From the NCBI GenBank assembly GCA_031385545.1, contig JANNBN010000093.1, positions 1 through 32,568 of the forward strand: a DNA stretch of 32,568 bases, given 5' to 3'. Position numbers and translations under genes: made by a program. Shown one piece after another: positions 23,526 to 31,697 of this stretch. The DNA is from JANNBN01 sp031385545. Its GTDB lineage: Bacteria; Actinomycetota; Acidimicrobiia; Acidimicrobiales; JANYDT01. The notes beneath the pieces were generated by a model, which was not told where the DNA came from, ran no database searches, and saw nothing but the letters and a program-made list of their open reading frames with translations. Position 1 is the stretch's first letter, and every line of letters begins with the position of its first letter.

Positions 23526-24776
23526 GTGCTTGCATCGGAAGACCGCATCGCGGAGCCGGCGGTAACACCTGCCGGTAACGCGTTGTCCAACCGAAACTTC
23601 CGTTTCCTGTGGGGCAACAACATTGCGTTCTTCCTCGTGATGAACGCGGAGCGTTTCGTGTTCGGCTGGCTGGTGTTGGAAGGCCTCAAGCGGGGCGAGC
23701 GCGAGCAGGGGTTGATTGTGTTCGCGCTCGGTCTTCCGGCGGTCTTCATCACCCTCCAAGCTGGCGTCTGGGCTGACCGAGTGGACCGGCGGCGATTGCT
23801 GATGGGAACGCAGCTCGCTGGAGCAGCGATCATGTCTGTCACGGCACTGTTCGTTGCAACGGGCCGCGCCACCCTTGGATGGATTGCGGTCGCGGCGATC
23901 GTTGCGGGGGCGGCCGCAGCCGTTGGGTCGCCGGTACGTTCATCGCTGATCTCGGCGATCGTGCCGAAGGAACAACTCTTCAGCGCGATTGCCATCAACG
24001 CGCTTGCGATGACTGCGTCGATGATTCTCGGCCCAGTCATGGCACGGGCAGTGGGAGGCCGGTTCGGCTTCGAGGGAGCGTTCTGGTTCCAGGCGATCCT
24101 CATGGTGATCGGCGTCGGGTTCCTCCGATTTCTGCGCGTGCCTCCTCACACAGGTCGGGGACCGAAGCGGTCGGTACGAACCGAGACGATGGAGGCGTTG
24201 CGCCATGTCTGGCACGACAACAACTTGCGCACCCTGTTCGGTCTCTTGGTCTTGGCCAGCGTGACCATCAACCCAGCCGTGATGGTGACAGCGCAGGCTC
24301 ATGTGAAAGAAGGTCTGCGGCGAGACGCCGGTGACTCTGCCATTCCGCTTGCGTTCATGGGGGTAGGAATTGCAATCACGTCGATGATTTTGATCCGAAA
24401 GGGCGACCGCTCCAACAAGGGCATGCTCTTCCAGCGGGCCGTGATCGTGGGCGCAACGATGACGTTCATCATGGGCCGCACGACCTCGTTCACGGTGCTG
24501 CTGCTGGTGTCGTTCGTGATGGGCCTCTCCGGCGGTTTCTACATCAACATGAATCAAGGACTCATCCAGTCGCGGACTCCGCAGCCCCTGATGGGTCGGG
24601 TGATGGCGCTCTACGTCCTCACCCAGGCAGGGTTCATGCCACTCGGTGCCCTTGGCCTCGGGCTGATTGCCCACCGGTACAGCCCAGGTGCTGCGATGAG
24701 CGGAGCTGCAGCGATTGCGTGGGTTGTGTACGTAGTTGTCTACGTGCGCAACGCCGAACTGCGCAGGCTCACCTGA
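23526..24776 (+). CDS. MFS transporter (MFS_3 / EntS-like exporter)
   Basis: A 416-residue membrane protein with about 12 hydrophobic segments, starting at GTG 23526. The major-facilitator loop 'GVWADRVDRRRLLMGTQLAG' between helices 2 and 3 and 'AVGSPVRSSLISAIVPKEQL' fit the MFS_3 group, which contains exporters of siderophores and drugs. A cytoplasmic loop with 'RGPKRSVRTETMEALRHVW' splits the two halves near residue 220. No ribosome site is seen. The 53 bases upstream can form alternative short hairpins. Its substrate is unknown, and no neighbour explains it. Confidence 0.9.
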   Translation: MLASEDRIAEPAVTPAGNALSNRNFRFLWGNNIAFFLVMNAERFVFGWLVLEGLKRGEREQGLIVFALGLPAVFITLQAGVWADRVDRRRLLMGTQLAGAAIMSVTALFVATGRATLGWIAVAAIVAGAAAAVGSPVRSSLISAIVPKEQLFSAIAINALAMTASMILGPVMARAVGGRFGFEGAFWFQAILMVIGVGFLRFLRVPPHTGRGPKRSVRTETMEALRHVWHDNNLRTLFGLLVLASVTINPAVMVTAQAHVKEGLRRDAGDSAIPLAFMGVGIAITSMILIRKGDRSNKGMLFQRAVIVGATMTFIMGRTTSFTVLLLVSFVMGLSGGFYINMNQGLIQSRTPQPLMGRVMALYVLTQAGFMPLGALGLGLIAHRYSPGAAMSGAAAIAWVVYVVVYVRNAELRRLT

Positions 24777-24808
24777 CTGCCGGCTGACTGCCGCTCGTGC
24801 TGACTGCC
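24773..24808. repeat. Three copies of CTGACTGCC
   Basis: CTGACTGCC occurs at 24773-24781, 24784-24792 and 24800-24808, starting inside the last codons of the MFS gene and running through the gap before the next start. It may be a slippage product or a small binding array. Confidence 0.5.
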
Positions 24809-24840
24809 ACTGCTGTCTGCTGAGTCCGTAGGCTGCCTAC

Positions 24841-25719
24841 GTGAACGCAGCCAACTGGTACCCGGACCCCTCGAATCGCCACCAACTGAGGTACTGGAAT
24901 GGTGCTGCGTGGACCGAGCATGTTTCTGACAACGGGACAACCACAATCGACCCACTGCCCGCTGCACCGCCCATGATCGAAGGCTCACCTGGCGAGCCGC
25001 CTGCGGTGTTTTCCGAGAGTGCACCAATGGTTTCCACGACCGCGGCCGACGTTGTTCGCCGCCAGGTCGGTGCCGAGGGATTTCGCGGTGCCGGGCTGGG
25101 TGCAGTGAGCACAGGCGGGGGCACGGTCTTCACTGAACCGGTGCTGGTGGTGAACCAGAAGGCCAAGCTGATCGAGCTGACGAACCAGTACGCGGTGTTC
25201 GACGGGCAAGGACGCCAGATCGGGTCCGTCAACCAAGTGGGGCAATCCGCCGCGAAGAAGATTCTACGCGCGCTGACTAATATCGATCAGTTCTTGACTC
25301 ATCGGCTGGACGTGACAGACATGGCAGGCCTGGTCCAACTTCGCCTCACCCGTCCGGCCAAGGTCTTCAAGTCGACCGTGGTTGTGTCCGATGGAACCGA
25401 CCGAGAAATCGGGCGGATCGTGCAAGAGAACATGATCGGCAAGATCCACTTCCGCCTCGAGAGCGGCGGTCAGGTATTCGGTGCAATCCGGGCGGAAAAC
25501 TGGCGGGCATGGAACTTCCGCATCGAAGATGGCGCAGGCACCGAGGTGGCACGGATCACCAAGACCTGGGAAGGTGTCGCCAAGACCTTGTTCACTACCG
25601 CTGACAACTATGTGGTCCAGATTCACATGCAGCTTACCGAACCGTTACGGTCGCTGGTCGTCGCTGCGGCGCTCTCCGTCGACACTGCGCTCAAGCAGGA
25701 TTCACGCGGTCTCGGCTGA
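24841..25719 (+). CDS. DUF2510 and phospholipid scramblase/LURP-like protein
   Basis: A 292-residue protein from GTG 24841. Residues 5-28 form a DUF2510 motif ('NWYPDPSNRHQLRYWNGAAW'), a short segment common at the N-termini of actinobacterial membrane-linked proteins. After a Pro/Gly/Ser linker (30-95), residues about 100-285 match the scramblase / LURP-one barrel: 'VLVVNQKAKLIELTNQYAVF', 'KVFKSTVVVSDGTDREIGRI', 'GAIRAENWRAWNFRIEDGAG'. Such barrels bind lipid or sit at the membrane face; function in bacteria is unknown. No clear transmembrane helix except a weak one near the C-terminus. The start follows a possible TAGGCT -10 closely, suggesting a leaderless mRNA. Confidence 0.85.
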   Translation: MNAANWYPDPSNRHQLRYWNGAAWTEHVSDNGTTTIDPLPAAPPMIEGSPGEPPAVFSESAPMVSTTAADVVRRQVGAEGFRGAGLGAVSTGGGTVFTEPVLVVNQKAKLIELTNQYAVFDGQGRQIGSVNQVGQSAAKKILRALTNIDQFLTHRLDVTDMAGLVQLRLTRPAKVFKSTVVVSDGTDREIGRIVQENMIGKIHFRLESGGQVFGAIRAENWRAWNFRIEDGAGTEVARITKTWEGVAKTLFTTADNYVVQIHMQLTEPLRSLVVAAALSVDTALKQDSRGLG

Positions 25720-25842
25720 TCAACTCACCCGTGTTCGATACCAGGCGACGGTGTCGGCAAACGTCTGCTCCAACGGGGTGGCGGAAAGTCCGAACGTCTC
25801 TGTGAACGCAGAGCTGTCCAGGTCGAAGGGCCGGCCACGCGT
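25720..25842 (-). pseudogene. C-terminal fragment of an NAD-dependent epimerase/dehydratase gene
   Basis: About 40 codons on the minus strand end at TGA (25720-25722) and read 'RPFDLDSSAFTETFGLSATP' followed by 'LEQTFADTVAWYRTRVS', a familiar C-terminus of extended SDR epimerases. Upstream of 25842 the frame stays open but the similarity stops, and the plus strand there reads as a TetR C-terminus. The first nine tenths of the gene are missing. Confidence 0.65.
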
Positions 25843-25848
25843 TCGACC

Positions 25849-26133
25849 GCCGTGCTGATTCGGGTGGTCAAGGAAGCAGTCCTGGCCGGCGCCTGTCGCA
25901 CATCGGCCGAGCCTGTGCCGCGAATCGTTCGCGCAAACCTGGGTGCGGTTCGTGCATACGTCGGCCCAGGGATGGACGACGATCAAATTGTTCGCGCGCT
26001 GATGGCCTGGACGTATCTGTTCGGGTCGATCAGCTTCGAACTATTCGGTCACCGGGTGGGCGCAGTCGCTGACAACTCGGCGTTTTTCCGGTATGAAATG
26101 AATCGGAAAGCGACGTACGTCGGTCTTCCGTGA
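25849..26133 (+). pseudogene. C-terminal fragment of a TetR/AcrR-family regulator
   Basis: About 94 codons read 'AVLIRVVKEAVLAGACR', then 'DDDQIVRALMAWTYLFGSIS' and 'FELFGHRVGAVADNSAFFRY', which match the ligand-binding C-terminal domain of TetR regulators. The N-terminal helix-turn-helix is absent. A GTG at 25852 could start a short protein but has no ribosome site. The fragment abuts the epimerase remnant on the other strand, so it looks like one side of a deletion or inversion scar. Confidence 0.65.
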
Positions 26134-26196
26134 ACGACTGAGCACGGTGATGCGTACACAGTTGGAAATCGTTCGACTGCCCGCTGGAGGGTTCCC

Positions 26197-27027
26197 ATGC
26201 ACACCACATCGACTTTGACCCGTCGCCATGGGCGGCCACGCTCGCTTTCGGCGTCGGTAACGTCGGCATGTGTCGCAGTGGCCCTGGCCGCTGCGGCGGC
26301 GCTGGTATCCGTTACACCAGCGCAGGCCGTCACTGCTCCAAAGGCTGGCAAGGCGTGTACCAAAGCGGGCCTGAAGTCCGGCTCTTTGGTGTGCACCAAG
26401 AAGGTTGGCAAGTTGGTTTGGGCGAAGGCTCTTGCGACGAACGCAACGACAACAACGACGGTCGGTGCGGGGTCTACCGCAACCGTAACCGCCGCGGCCG
26501 GCAACGGGATTGAAGGCACCTGGAAACCCACGCCCGCGTCGATTGTCGGCTACCGGGTGAAGGAGATCCTTGAAGGCCAAGACACCGAGGGTGCAGGCCG
26601 CACCAGCGCGGTAACCGGCACGATGGTGATCTCGGGCACGACCGTGAAGTTGATGGAGCTGTCGGCAGATCTGACCAAACTTGAAAGCGACAGTGGTCGG
26701 CGCGACGACCAGGTGCAGGGCCGCATTCTGGAAACGTCGAAGTTTCCCAAAGCGACCATGAAACTGAAGTCACCGATCGAGTTGGACTCGGTGCCCGCAG
26801 ACCGAGTGGAGATTGCAAAGACCATCTCTGTGGCCTTCACACTGCACGGCGTGACCAAAGACGTCAACGTCGACGTGAAGGCGCGTCGGGACGGCACCAC
26901 GATCCAAGTGACAGGTTCGCTCCGAGTCCTCTTTGCCGATTACAACATCAACGACCCGAGCCTTCCGCCCTTCGTGAAGACCGAGACCAACGGGCTGCTC
27001 GAGTTCGCACTCGTCTTCGCCCGCTGA
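26197..27027 (+). CDS. Secreted YceI-like protein with an N-terminal Cys-pair segment
   Basis: A 276-residue protein from ATG 26197 with a GGAGGG ribosome site. Residues 1-44 form a signal peptide ending in 'TPAQA'. Residues 48-76 hold a short motif with two cysteines ('GKACTKAGLKSGSLVCTKKV', then 'LVW') seen in many secreted actinobacterial proteins. A Thr/Ala-rich linker follows, and residues 107-276 form a YceI lipocalin-like barrel: 'WKPTPASIVGYRVKE', 'TGTMVISGTTV', 'FPKATMKLKSPIEL', 'FTLHGVTKDVNVDVKARRDG'. YceI proteins bind isoprenoid-type lipids. It is followed 64 bases later by a second YceI-type gene, so the two may be co-transcribed. Confidence 0.88.
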   Translation: MHTTSTLTRRHGRPRSLSASVTSACVAVALAAAAALVSVTPAQAVTAPKAGKACTKAGLKSGSLVCTKKVGKLVWAKALATNATTTTTVGAGSTATVTAAAGNGIEGTWKPTPASIVGYRVKEILEGQDTEGAGRTSAVTGTMVISGTTVKLMELSADLTKLESDSGRRDDQVQGRILETSKFPKATMKLKSPIELDSVPADRVEIAKTISVAFTLHGVTKDVNVDVKARRDGTTIQVTGSLRVLFADYNINDPSLPPFVKTETNGLLEFALVFAR

Positions 27028-27091
27028 TACACATCCGGCGTGGCCACCCCGCCTCGCCATATCGAATACCTCATCTCACCCAAGGAACGCC

Positions 27092-27622
27092 GTGCGAATT
27101 CGCCGCTTCATCATGTTCGGAGTCGGTGGAGTTGTCGCACTCCTCGCACTGTCGTGGATAGCGATCTACGTCTACATCCACGTCTTCAAGGAAGACCCAC
27201 CACCGCCGCTGTCGTTCGACACGCTGGATGCCGCCACTACCACCGTGGCCGCTGCCGCGCCATCGGCGTGTTCGCCGTTGACCTTCGAGTCCGGGCGGGC
27301 TGTTCTTACCGTTGCCGACCCAGCGAAAGACACGAGGACGCTCAAGGTAATGTCGCAGGTCATGAGCGGAGAGCTCACCGTGTGCAACGGGTTGGCAACC
27401 TCGGGCACCATCGACATCGATGTCAGTTCGGCCGTTGCTGAGACCGGCGAAGCGGATACCGCCGCAGCGCTGTCAGCTCTGCAAACCGACGAATTTCCCG
27501 TGGTCTCCATCACGCTCAACGGCTCCGACCCGGCAACCGTCTTGGTAGCCGGCGACGAACGCGAGGCGCCCGTTGTGGTGAGCATCGACGGCACAGCCGT
27601 CTTTGTGACGGCCACGTTGTAA
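27092..27622 (+). CDS. Membrane-anchored YceI-like protein (divergent)
   Basis: A 176-residue protein from GTG 27092 (AAGGAA ribosome site). Residues 9-30 form one transmembrane helix, with the rest outside. After a Pro-rich linker ('KEDPPPPL'), 'PLTFESGRAVLTVADPAKDT', 'SGTIDIDVSSAV' and 'LQTDEFPVVSITLNGSDP' resemble a reduced YceI barrel, especially the 'DEFPVVS' site that matches 'FPKATMK' of the neighbour. Two cysteines (Cys60, Cys98) could form a disulfide. The YceI call is moderate. It lies downstream of the secreted YceI gene and ends before a strong terminator. Confidence 0.7.
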   Translation: MRIRRFIMFGVGGVVALLALSWIAIYVYIHVFKEDPPPPLSFDTLDAATTTVAAAAPSACSPLTFESGRAVLTVADPAKDTRTLKVMSQVMSGELTVCNGLATSGTIDIDVSSAVAETGEADTAAALSALQTDEFPVVSITLNGSDPATVLVAGDEREAPVVVSIDGTAVFVTATL

Positions 27623-27645
27623 CTCTGCTTGATGTAACCATGCTC

Positions 27646-27680
27646 GTTCGCTCAGTCGCTCCCCGGGCGACTGAGCGAAC
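27646..27680. terminator. Bidirectional terminator hairpin
   Basis: A perfect 14-base stem (arms 27646-27659 and 27667-27680, beginning GTTCGCTCAGTCGC) encloses a seven-base loop, between two convergent genes (stop at 27622 on plus, stop at 27687 on minus). No T-run follows on either side, so it would be a non-canonical, stem-driven terminator as is common in actinobacteria. Confidence 0.8.
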
Positions 27681-27686
27681 TACGTC

Positions 27687-28664
27687 TCAGCGGCCGCGGA
27701 CCTGACGAAGTACTTTGTCCATCGATTCCGCCACCGCCACGGTTTCGGAGTGGCTGCGCAGTTCATGTTCGGTCTTGCCATCGAGGATTGCGGTACTGAC
27801 AGCGCGGAGCATCGGCACGTAGCCCGCGCCCTCGCGCTCGTAGGTGAACTCTTCGGAGTGTGCCCAGCCGGCATCGCCCGCTCGGCGCTGCACGAAACCA
27901 CCTGTGCTCCAGAACGGACCTGGGATCTCGATCACGCCCGCAGTCCCCGCCACATACGCCGTGAGCGGCGAGAAGGAGCGGAGGCCGTTCAGGCACAGCG
28001 CGCGCTGCCCGGTGTCGTACTCCAACGTTGCAGCCACCTCGGCGTCGACTTCATGCAGCAACGTCCCCGTTGCGGAAATCGAGGTTGGTGCGCCGACGAT
28101 CATGTGCGCGAACGACAACGTGTAGACACCCTGGTCCAATGTGGAACCACCTGCCAGGTCCTTTGCCCACAGTCGCCAGTCCTGTCGGAACGGTGCGCTG
28201 ATGCAGAAGTTCGCGCTCACGAGTTGTACCTCGCCGATGGCACCATCCGCGATCCGACGCCGCAGTTCGATAATCGCCGGATTGAACGCGGTCCACATTG
28301 CCTCCATCGCGAACAGACCACGAGACCGGGCGAACGCACATAGCTCATGTGTCTGAGCAGCGCTCGTTGTCATCGACTTCTCGACCAGGACATGCTTGCC
28401 AGCTTCCAGCGCTGCCATGGCCTGCTCGAAATGCAGGCTGTGCGGGGTGGCGATGTACACCGCGTCGATGTCGCTTCGCCCCAGTACCTGGTCGAAGTCT
28501 GCGGAGTGTTCCGAGATGCCGAACTCCTGCGCTGCCTCGGCTGCTCGGCCGCGTGTGCGTGACACCAGTACCTGCAAGTCCACGTTCTCCGTCAACGCGA
28601 AGTCCCGCCCGATGAGGCGAAGCATCAGCCCGGTCCCAACCATGGCCCAACGTGTCTTCTCCAT
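27687..28664 (-). CDS. Gfo/Idh/MocA oxidoreductase, dihydrodiol dehydrogenase-like
   Basis: A 325-residue protein from ATG 28664 (GAGGA ribosome site). The N-terminal Rossmann domain has 'RWAMVGTGLMLRLIGRDF' and 'AVYIATPHSLHFEQAMAALE', followed by 'VLVEKSMTT' (Glu95, Lys96; the usual form is EKP). The C-terminal domain has 'FAMEAMWTAFNPAIIELRRR' and 'GGSTLDQGVYTLSFAHMIVG', the pattern of the trans-dihydrodiol / D-xylose dehydrogenase group rather than the inositol group. It would use NAD(P) to oxidise a sugar or dihydrodiol. The gene lies 12 bases after a membrane-protein gene in the same orientation, so both share a transcript that ends at the convergent terminator. Confidence 0.87.
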   Translation of the reverse strand: MEKTRWAMVGTGLMLRLIGRDFALTENVDLQVLVSRTRGRAAEAAQEFGISEHSADFDQVLGRSDIDAVYIATPHSLHFEQAMAALEAGKHVLVEKSMTTSAAQTHELCAFARSRGLFAMEAMWTAFNPAIIELRRRIADGAIGEVQLVSANFCISAPFRQDWRLWAKDLAGGSTLDQGVYTLSFAHMIVGAPTSISATGTLLHEVDAEVAATLEYDTGQRALCLNGLRSFSPLTAYVAGTAGVIEIPGPFWSTGGFVQRRAGDAGWAHSEEFTYEREGAGYVPMLRAVSTAILDGKTEHELRSHSETVAVAESMDKVLRQVRGR

Positions 28665-28676
28665 ATAAGTCCTCGC

Positions 28677-29324
28677 TCAGCCGGTCGTCAAAATGTTACT
28701 GGCCCGATTGCGCGTGAAACGGATTGCGAGCGCGGACCCGACAGCGCCACCCGTGCTGGACGCGATGAGATCGCCGATCGTGTCGCCGTAGGTGAGCTGC
28801 AACCCGTTGGTACCCAACTCCTGCACCAACCACTCTGCTGCCTCCCACCAGATGATGGCCAGCGCGCCGAGGCCCCATCCCAGCACCCACGCGGTGAGAT
28901 TGTTGACCTTGGTTCGCAAGAGGCCCAACGTGATGCCGCCCATGAGGAGGACCCAGTTCACGAAGTGCAGCACATCGTCGGTGGCATCGAAGCGGGAGTA
29001 GAAGCCAAGGACGTTGCCAAGCGTGTCGGCAAGGAACGGGGCGACAACCAACGCGTCGACGGGGGACGGGTAGGGGTGCTGCTTCCCACGCATCCGCCAT
29101 ACGATCGGCACGACGAACGCCGGCAACAGGTACAACGGCACGCGCAACGCCATGCCCTTGCCTGCGAACTGTTCCCATCCTGGGAACGACACGGTGATGC
29201 CGAGTGCCACGACGAGGGCGATCCGGACCGCCCAGAGGACGGTGCGGTGAGATGAATGGGTGATTGGCGCCGCCATGGCGGCCAAGCTAGCCAGCGTCGT
29301 GGTGCTGAGCAGGCCATGCGTCAC
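28677..29324 (-). CDS. Predicted multi-pass membrane protein
   Basis: A 215-residue hydrophobic protein from GTG 29324, with an AAGGGG ribosome site. About six membrane segments are visible, e.g. 'VLWAVRIALVVALGITV', 'VPLYLLPAFVVPIVW', 'FVNWVLLMGGITLGLL' and 'WVLGWGLGALAIIWWEAAEW'. The 'DDVLHFVNWVLLMGG' and 'WEAAEWLVQ...YGDTIGDLIASSTGGAVGS' parts resemble uncharacterised DUF2238/YjdF-like integral membrane proteins, but I cannot name a function. It precedes the Gfo/Idh gene in one unit. Confidence 0.75.
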   Translation of the reverse strand: MTHGLLSTTTLASLAAMAAPITHSSHRTVLWAVRIALVVALGITVSFPGWEQFAGKGMALRVPLYLLPAFVVPIVWRMRGKQHPYPSPVDALVVAPFLADTLGNVLGFYSRFDATDDVLHFVNWVLLMGGITLGLLRTKVNNLTAWVLGWGLGALAIIWWEAAEWLVQELGTNGLQLTYGDTIGDLIASSTGGAVGSALAIRFTRNRASNILTTG

Positions 29325-29365
29325 GAAGCTGCCCCTTTCGGCAGTTTTGTGACGGACGATCCGTG

Positions 29366-30247
29366 TCAGATTGCGTGGGTCGTATGGCTGATGATCGCGT
29401 CGTGGATGATCGGCCAGAGCGGGCGGGGGAGGTCGTGGGCCATGTCGTTGAGCAACAGCAGGTTGGCTCCGGGCGTAACTTCCGCAGTGCGCTCGCCACC
29501 CGACGGAAGGATGAGCGGGTCGCCCCGTCCGTGGATGACAAGGGTTGGAATCGTCAGCGCGCGTAGGGCATCGGCCCGATGCCCTGAAGCCCTGATGGCC
29601 GCGATCTGGCGGAAACGCCCGACGGGATCAAAAGCTCGGTCGAATGCGATTGCAACCTTTTTCCCTGATTCCTGTGCATCGAAGTAGCGAGGACTTGAGA
29701 TCACCTTCGCTCGCATCACCCCGTCTGCGATGTATGCCTCTCGTTCGCGGGGCACTGCCCGGTTCAAGGAAGCGTCGGCTTCCGGAGTGGACTTGAAGTA
29801 CGCCGGCTCACCGGTCGTTGACATGACCGAGGTCATTGTGCGGACACGAGCGGGAAAGTCGATAGCCATCTGCTGCACAATCATTCCGCCCATCGAGGAA
29901 CCAGCAATATGCGCGCATGCAATATCGAGGTGGTCGAGCAATCCCACCGCATCAGCGGCCATGGTGGGCAGCAGATACGGCACAGACGGCATCGGACTGT
30001 CGTCGCGGCCCGCGCCGATGACACCGGCGAGATCGACGGCAACACCGTCGAGATGCGTTGAGAGCCCCACGTCGCGATTGTCGAAGCTGATGACGAACCG
30101 ACCCCGCGCCGCCAACGTCTCGCGATATCCCTCGCCCCAATTGGTGAGTTGGCTGCCCAGCCCATTGACGAGTAGCAACGCGGGGTGTGTGGGATCCCCA
30201 TGGGTCTCGTAGTAGATCTGGATTCCGTTGGAGGCAGCGACAGGCAT
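29366..30247 (-). CDS. Alpha/beta-fold hydrolase
   Basis: A 293-residue soluble hydrolase from ATG 30247. It has the nucleophile elbow 'IAGSSMGGMI' (Ser118), an acid in 'VIHGRGDPLI' (Asp243) and the His in 'NDMAHDLPRP' (His271). The oxyanion part 'LVNGLGSQLTNW' and 'FDNRDVGLST' match the group that includes aclacinomycin methylesterase-like and haloalkane-dehalogenase-related esterases. The substrate is unknown. The frame is open to 30286 but the ATG at 30247 gives the common N-terminus. A second hydrolase gene lies 72 bases upstream in the same orientation. Confidence 0.88.
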   Translation of the reverse strand: MPVAASNGIQIYYETHGDPTHPALLLVNGLGSQLTNWGEGYRETLAARGRFVISFDNRDVGLSTHLDGVAVDLAGVIGAGRDDSPMPSVPYLLPTMAADAVGLLDHLDIACAHIAGSSMGGMIVQQMAIDFPARVRTMTSVMSTTGEPAYFKSTPEADASLNRAVPREREAYIADGVMRAKVISSPRYFDAQESGKKVAIAFDRAFDPVGRFRQIAAIRASGHRADALRALTIPTLVIHGRGDPLILPSGGERTAEVTPGANLLLLNDMAHDLPRPLWPIIHDAIISHTTHAI

Positions 30248-30319
30248 GGTGGCGATGCTACGGAGGCGCACCCGTTGTCTGCACATCGCGTTCGTACGAG
30301 GTGCAGGTGTTCGGGAAGA

Positions 30320-31114
30320 TCACAGATACTTCAGGAAGGAATTGATGGCATGGACCACAGTTCCGGGTTGTTCCAAATGCGGCGCGTGACCGCAACCGTG
30401 GACCATCACGCGCTCCGTCGGGCCCTGAACGGCTGCCTCGATCGCATCGAGTTGTGCGACCGTTCCGTAGGGGTCCTCGGAGCCTTGCAACAGCAACACC
30501 GGGCAGGTGATCGTGCCGAGGCGGTCCTCGATGTTCCAGGTGCGAAATGCTGCGGACAGCCACACATCGTTCCAGCCGACAAACGCAGTGTCGACGTCGG
30601 TGTGGTGGCGGCCAAGACGTTCGCGGAGAGTTCCAGAGCGGTACTTTTCGCCGGCATCGCGGATTGCAGCGATGGTGATGTCTTCGACGAAGACATGAGG
30701 TGCGATGAGTATCAGTGCGGCTGGTGGCCGCTGCGTCAGCGCCCCGGCGTAGAGCAGTGCGATGGACGCTCCATCGCTATGGCCAACCAGAATGGGTGAC
30801 CTGATACCAGCTTCGTACAGAACGGCCGGGAGGATCACGTCGGCTTCGTGGTGCATGTAGTGCACGGGGCGGGGAAGCAACGGTGCGCTGCTGGCCCCGT
30901 AACCGTGGCGCGAATAGGAAAAGACCTCTACGCCGTGACACGCCTCGTGGAGACGGTCGGGGAACGTGCGCCAGAGACCAACTGAACCGAGCCCCTCGTG
31001 AAGTAGCACGAAGGGGAACCGAGGCCGGGAGGGCGAACCCAGGGAGGGATGAATCCGTACCGCTTCCAACTGCTCGCCGAGCAGCCGCAGCGCTGAGAAC
31101 TCGGCTGGAATCAT
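30320..31114 (-). CDS. Alpha/beta-fold hydrolase
   Basis: A 264-residue hydrolase from ATG 31114. The catalytic triad is visible as Ser113 in 'LVGHSDGASIALLY', Asp214 in 'LQGSEDPYGT' and His243 in 'GCGHAPHLEQP'. The start 'FVLLHEGLGSVGLWRTFPDR' and 'SRHGYGASS' match a common esterase/lipase group. It is 16 bases after the VOC gene and in the same orientation, so the two form an operon with the next hydrolase possibly included. Substrate unknown. Confidence 0.88.
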   Translation of the reverse strand: MIPAEFSALRLLGEQLEAVRIHPSLGSPSRPRFPFVLLHEGLGSVGLWRTFPDRLHEACHGVEVFSYSRHGYGASSAPLLPRPVHYMHHEADVILPAVLYEAGIRSPILVGHSDGASIALLYAGALTQRPPAALILIAPHVFVEDITIAAIRDAGEKYRSGTLRERLGRHHTDVDTAFVGWNDVWLSAAFRTWNIEDRLGTITCPVLLLQGSEDPYGTVAQLDAIEAAVQGPTERVMVHGCGHAPHLEQPGTVVHAINSFLKYL

Positions 31115-31130
31115 GTGATGGTGCGAGGAG

Positions 31131-31634
31131 TCAACTGCTTGCTGACTGTGGCACGTTGGCCTGATGACCGGTGGCAACTCCGGCCCACTTGGCCTGTTCA
31201 GCGTCCAAGGAGAGTGGTTTTGTCCCCGCCCCTTCGGCCGGCCATGCATCTGACGGCACCGCCCACATGACCTCGATTTCGATTCCGTCGGGGTCCAGCG
31301 CGTAGAGCGACTTTGAAGCGCCGTGGTCAGACATGCCGACGAGCGAGCCGCGCTCCGACAGTTTGTGTCCGATCGCGACCAGGTCGTCGATCGTGTCCAC
31401 CTGCCACGCGAGGTGATAGAGACCCCTGCGCCCAGGTGCGGGACCTGGTCGCTCGGTGCCGATCTGGAACAAACCGAGGTCGTGATCGTTGGCCGACCCC
31501 GCCGATCTCATGAAGGCCGCGCCAGGGAACTGGTGGGCAACCTCCATGCCGAGCGCGTCGGAGTAGAACCCGACTGCTGCGTCGACGTTCCCGACGTACA
31601 GCACGGCATGGTTGAGACGTTGTACTGCGGCCAT
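31131..31634 (-). CDS. VOC-family protein (glyoxalase/extradiol dioxygenase-like)
   Basis: A 167-residue protein from ATG 31634 with a GAAGGA ribosome site. Two beta-alpha-beta modules are visible, with metal-ligand candidates His in 'RLNHAVLYV', His in 'GLYHLAWQVD' and Glu in 'DGIEIEVMW', as in catechol 2,3-dioxygenase-type VOC proteins. It could be a single-domain dioxygenase, a glyoxalase-like lyase or a resistance-type binding protein. The last 35 residues are extra to the usual domain. It leads an operon with an alpha/beta hydrolase, an association often seen with aromatic-compound breakdown. Confidence 0.85.
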   Translation of the reverse strand: MAAVQRLNHAVLYVGNVDAAVGFYSDALGMEVAHQFPGAAFMRSAGSANDHDLGLFQIGTERPGPAPGRRGLYHLAWQVDTIDDLVAIGHKLSERGSLVGMSDHGASKSLYALDPDGIEIEVMWAVPSDAWPAEGAGTKPLSLDAEQAKWAGVATGHQANVPQSASS

Positions 31635-31697
31635 GGTTTGGTCCTTCGGAGTCGTGTTGGGCGGGTGTTGGGCGCCTGAGTGTGGGTGGAGGAGTTC

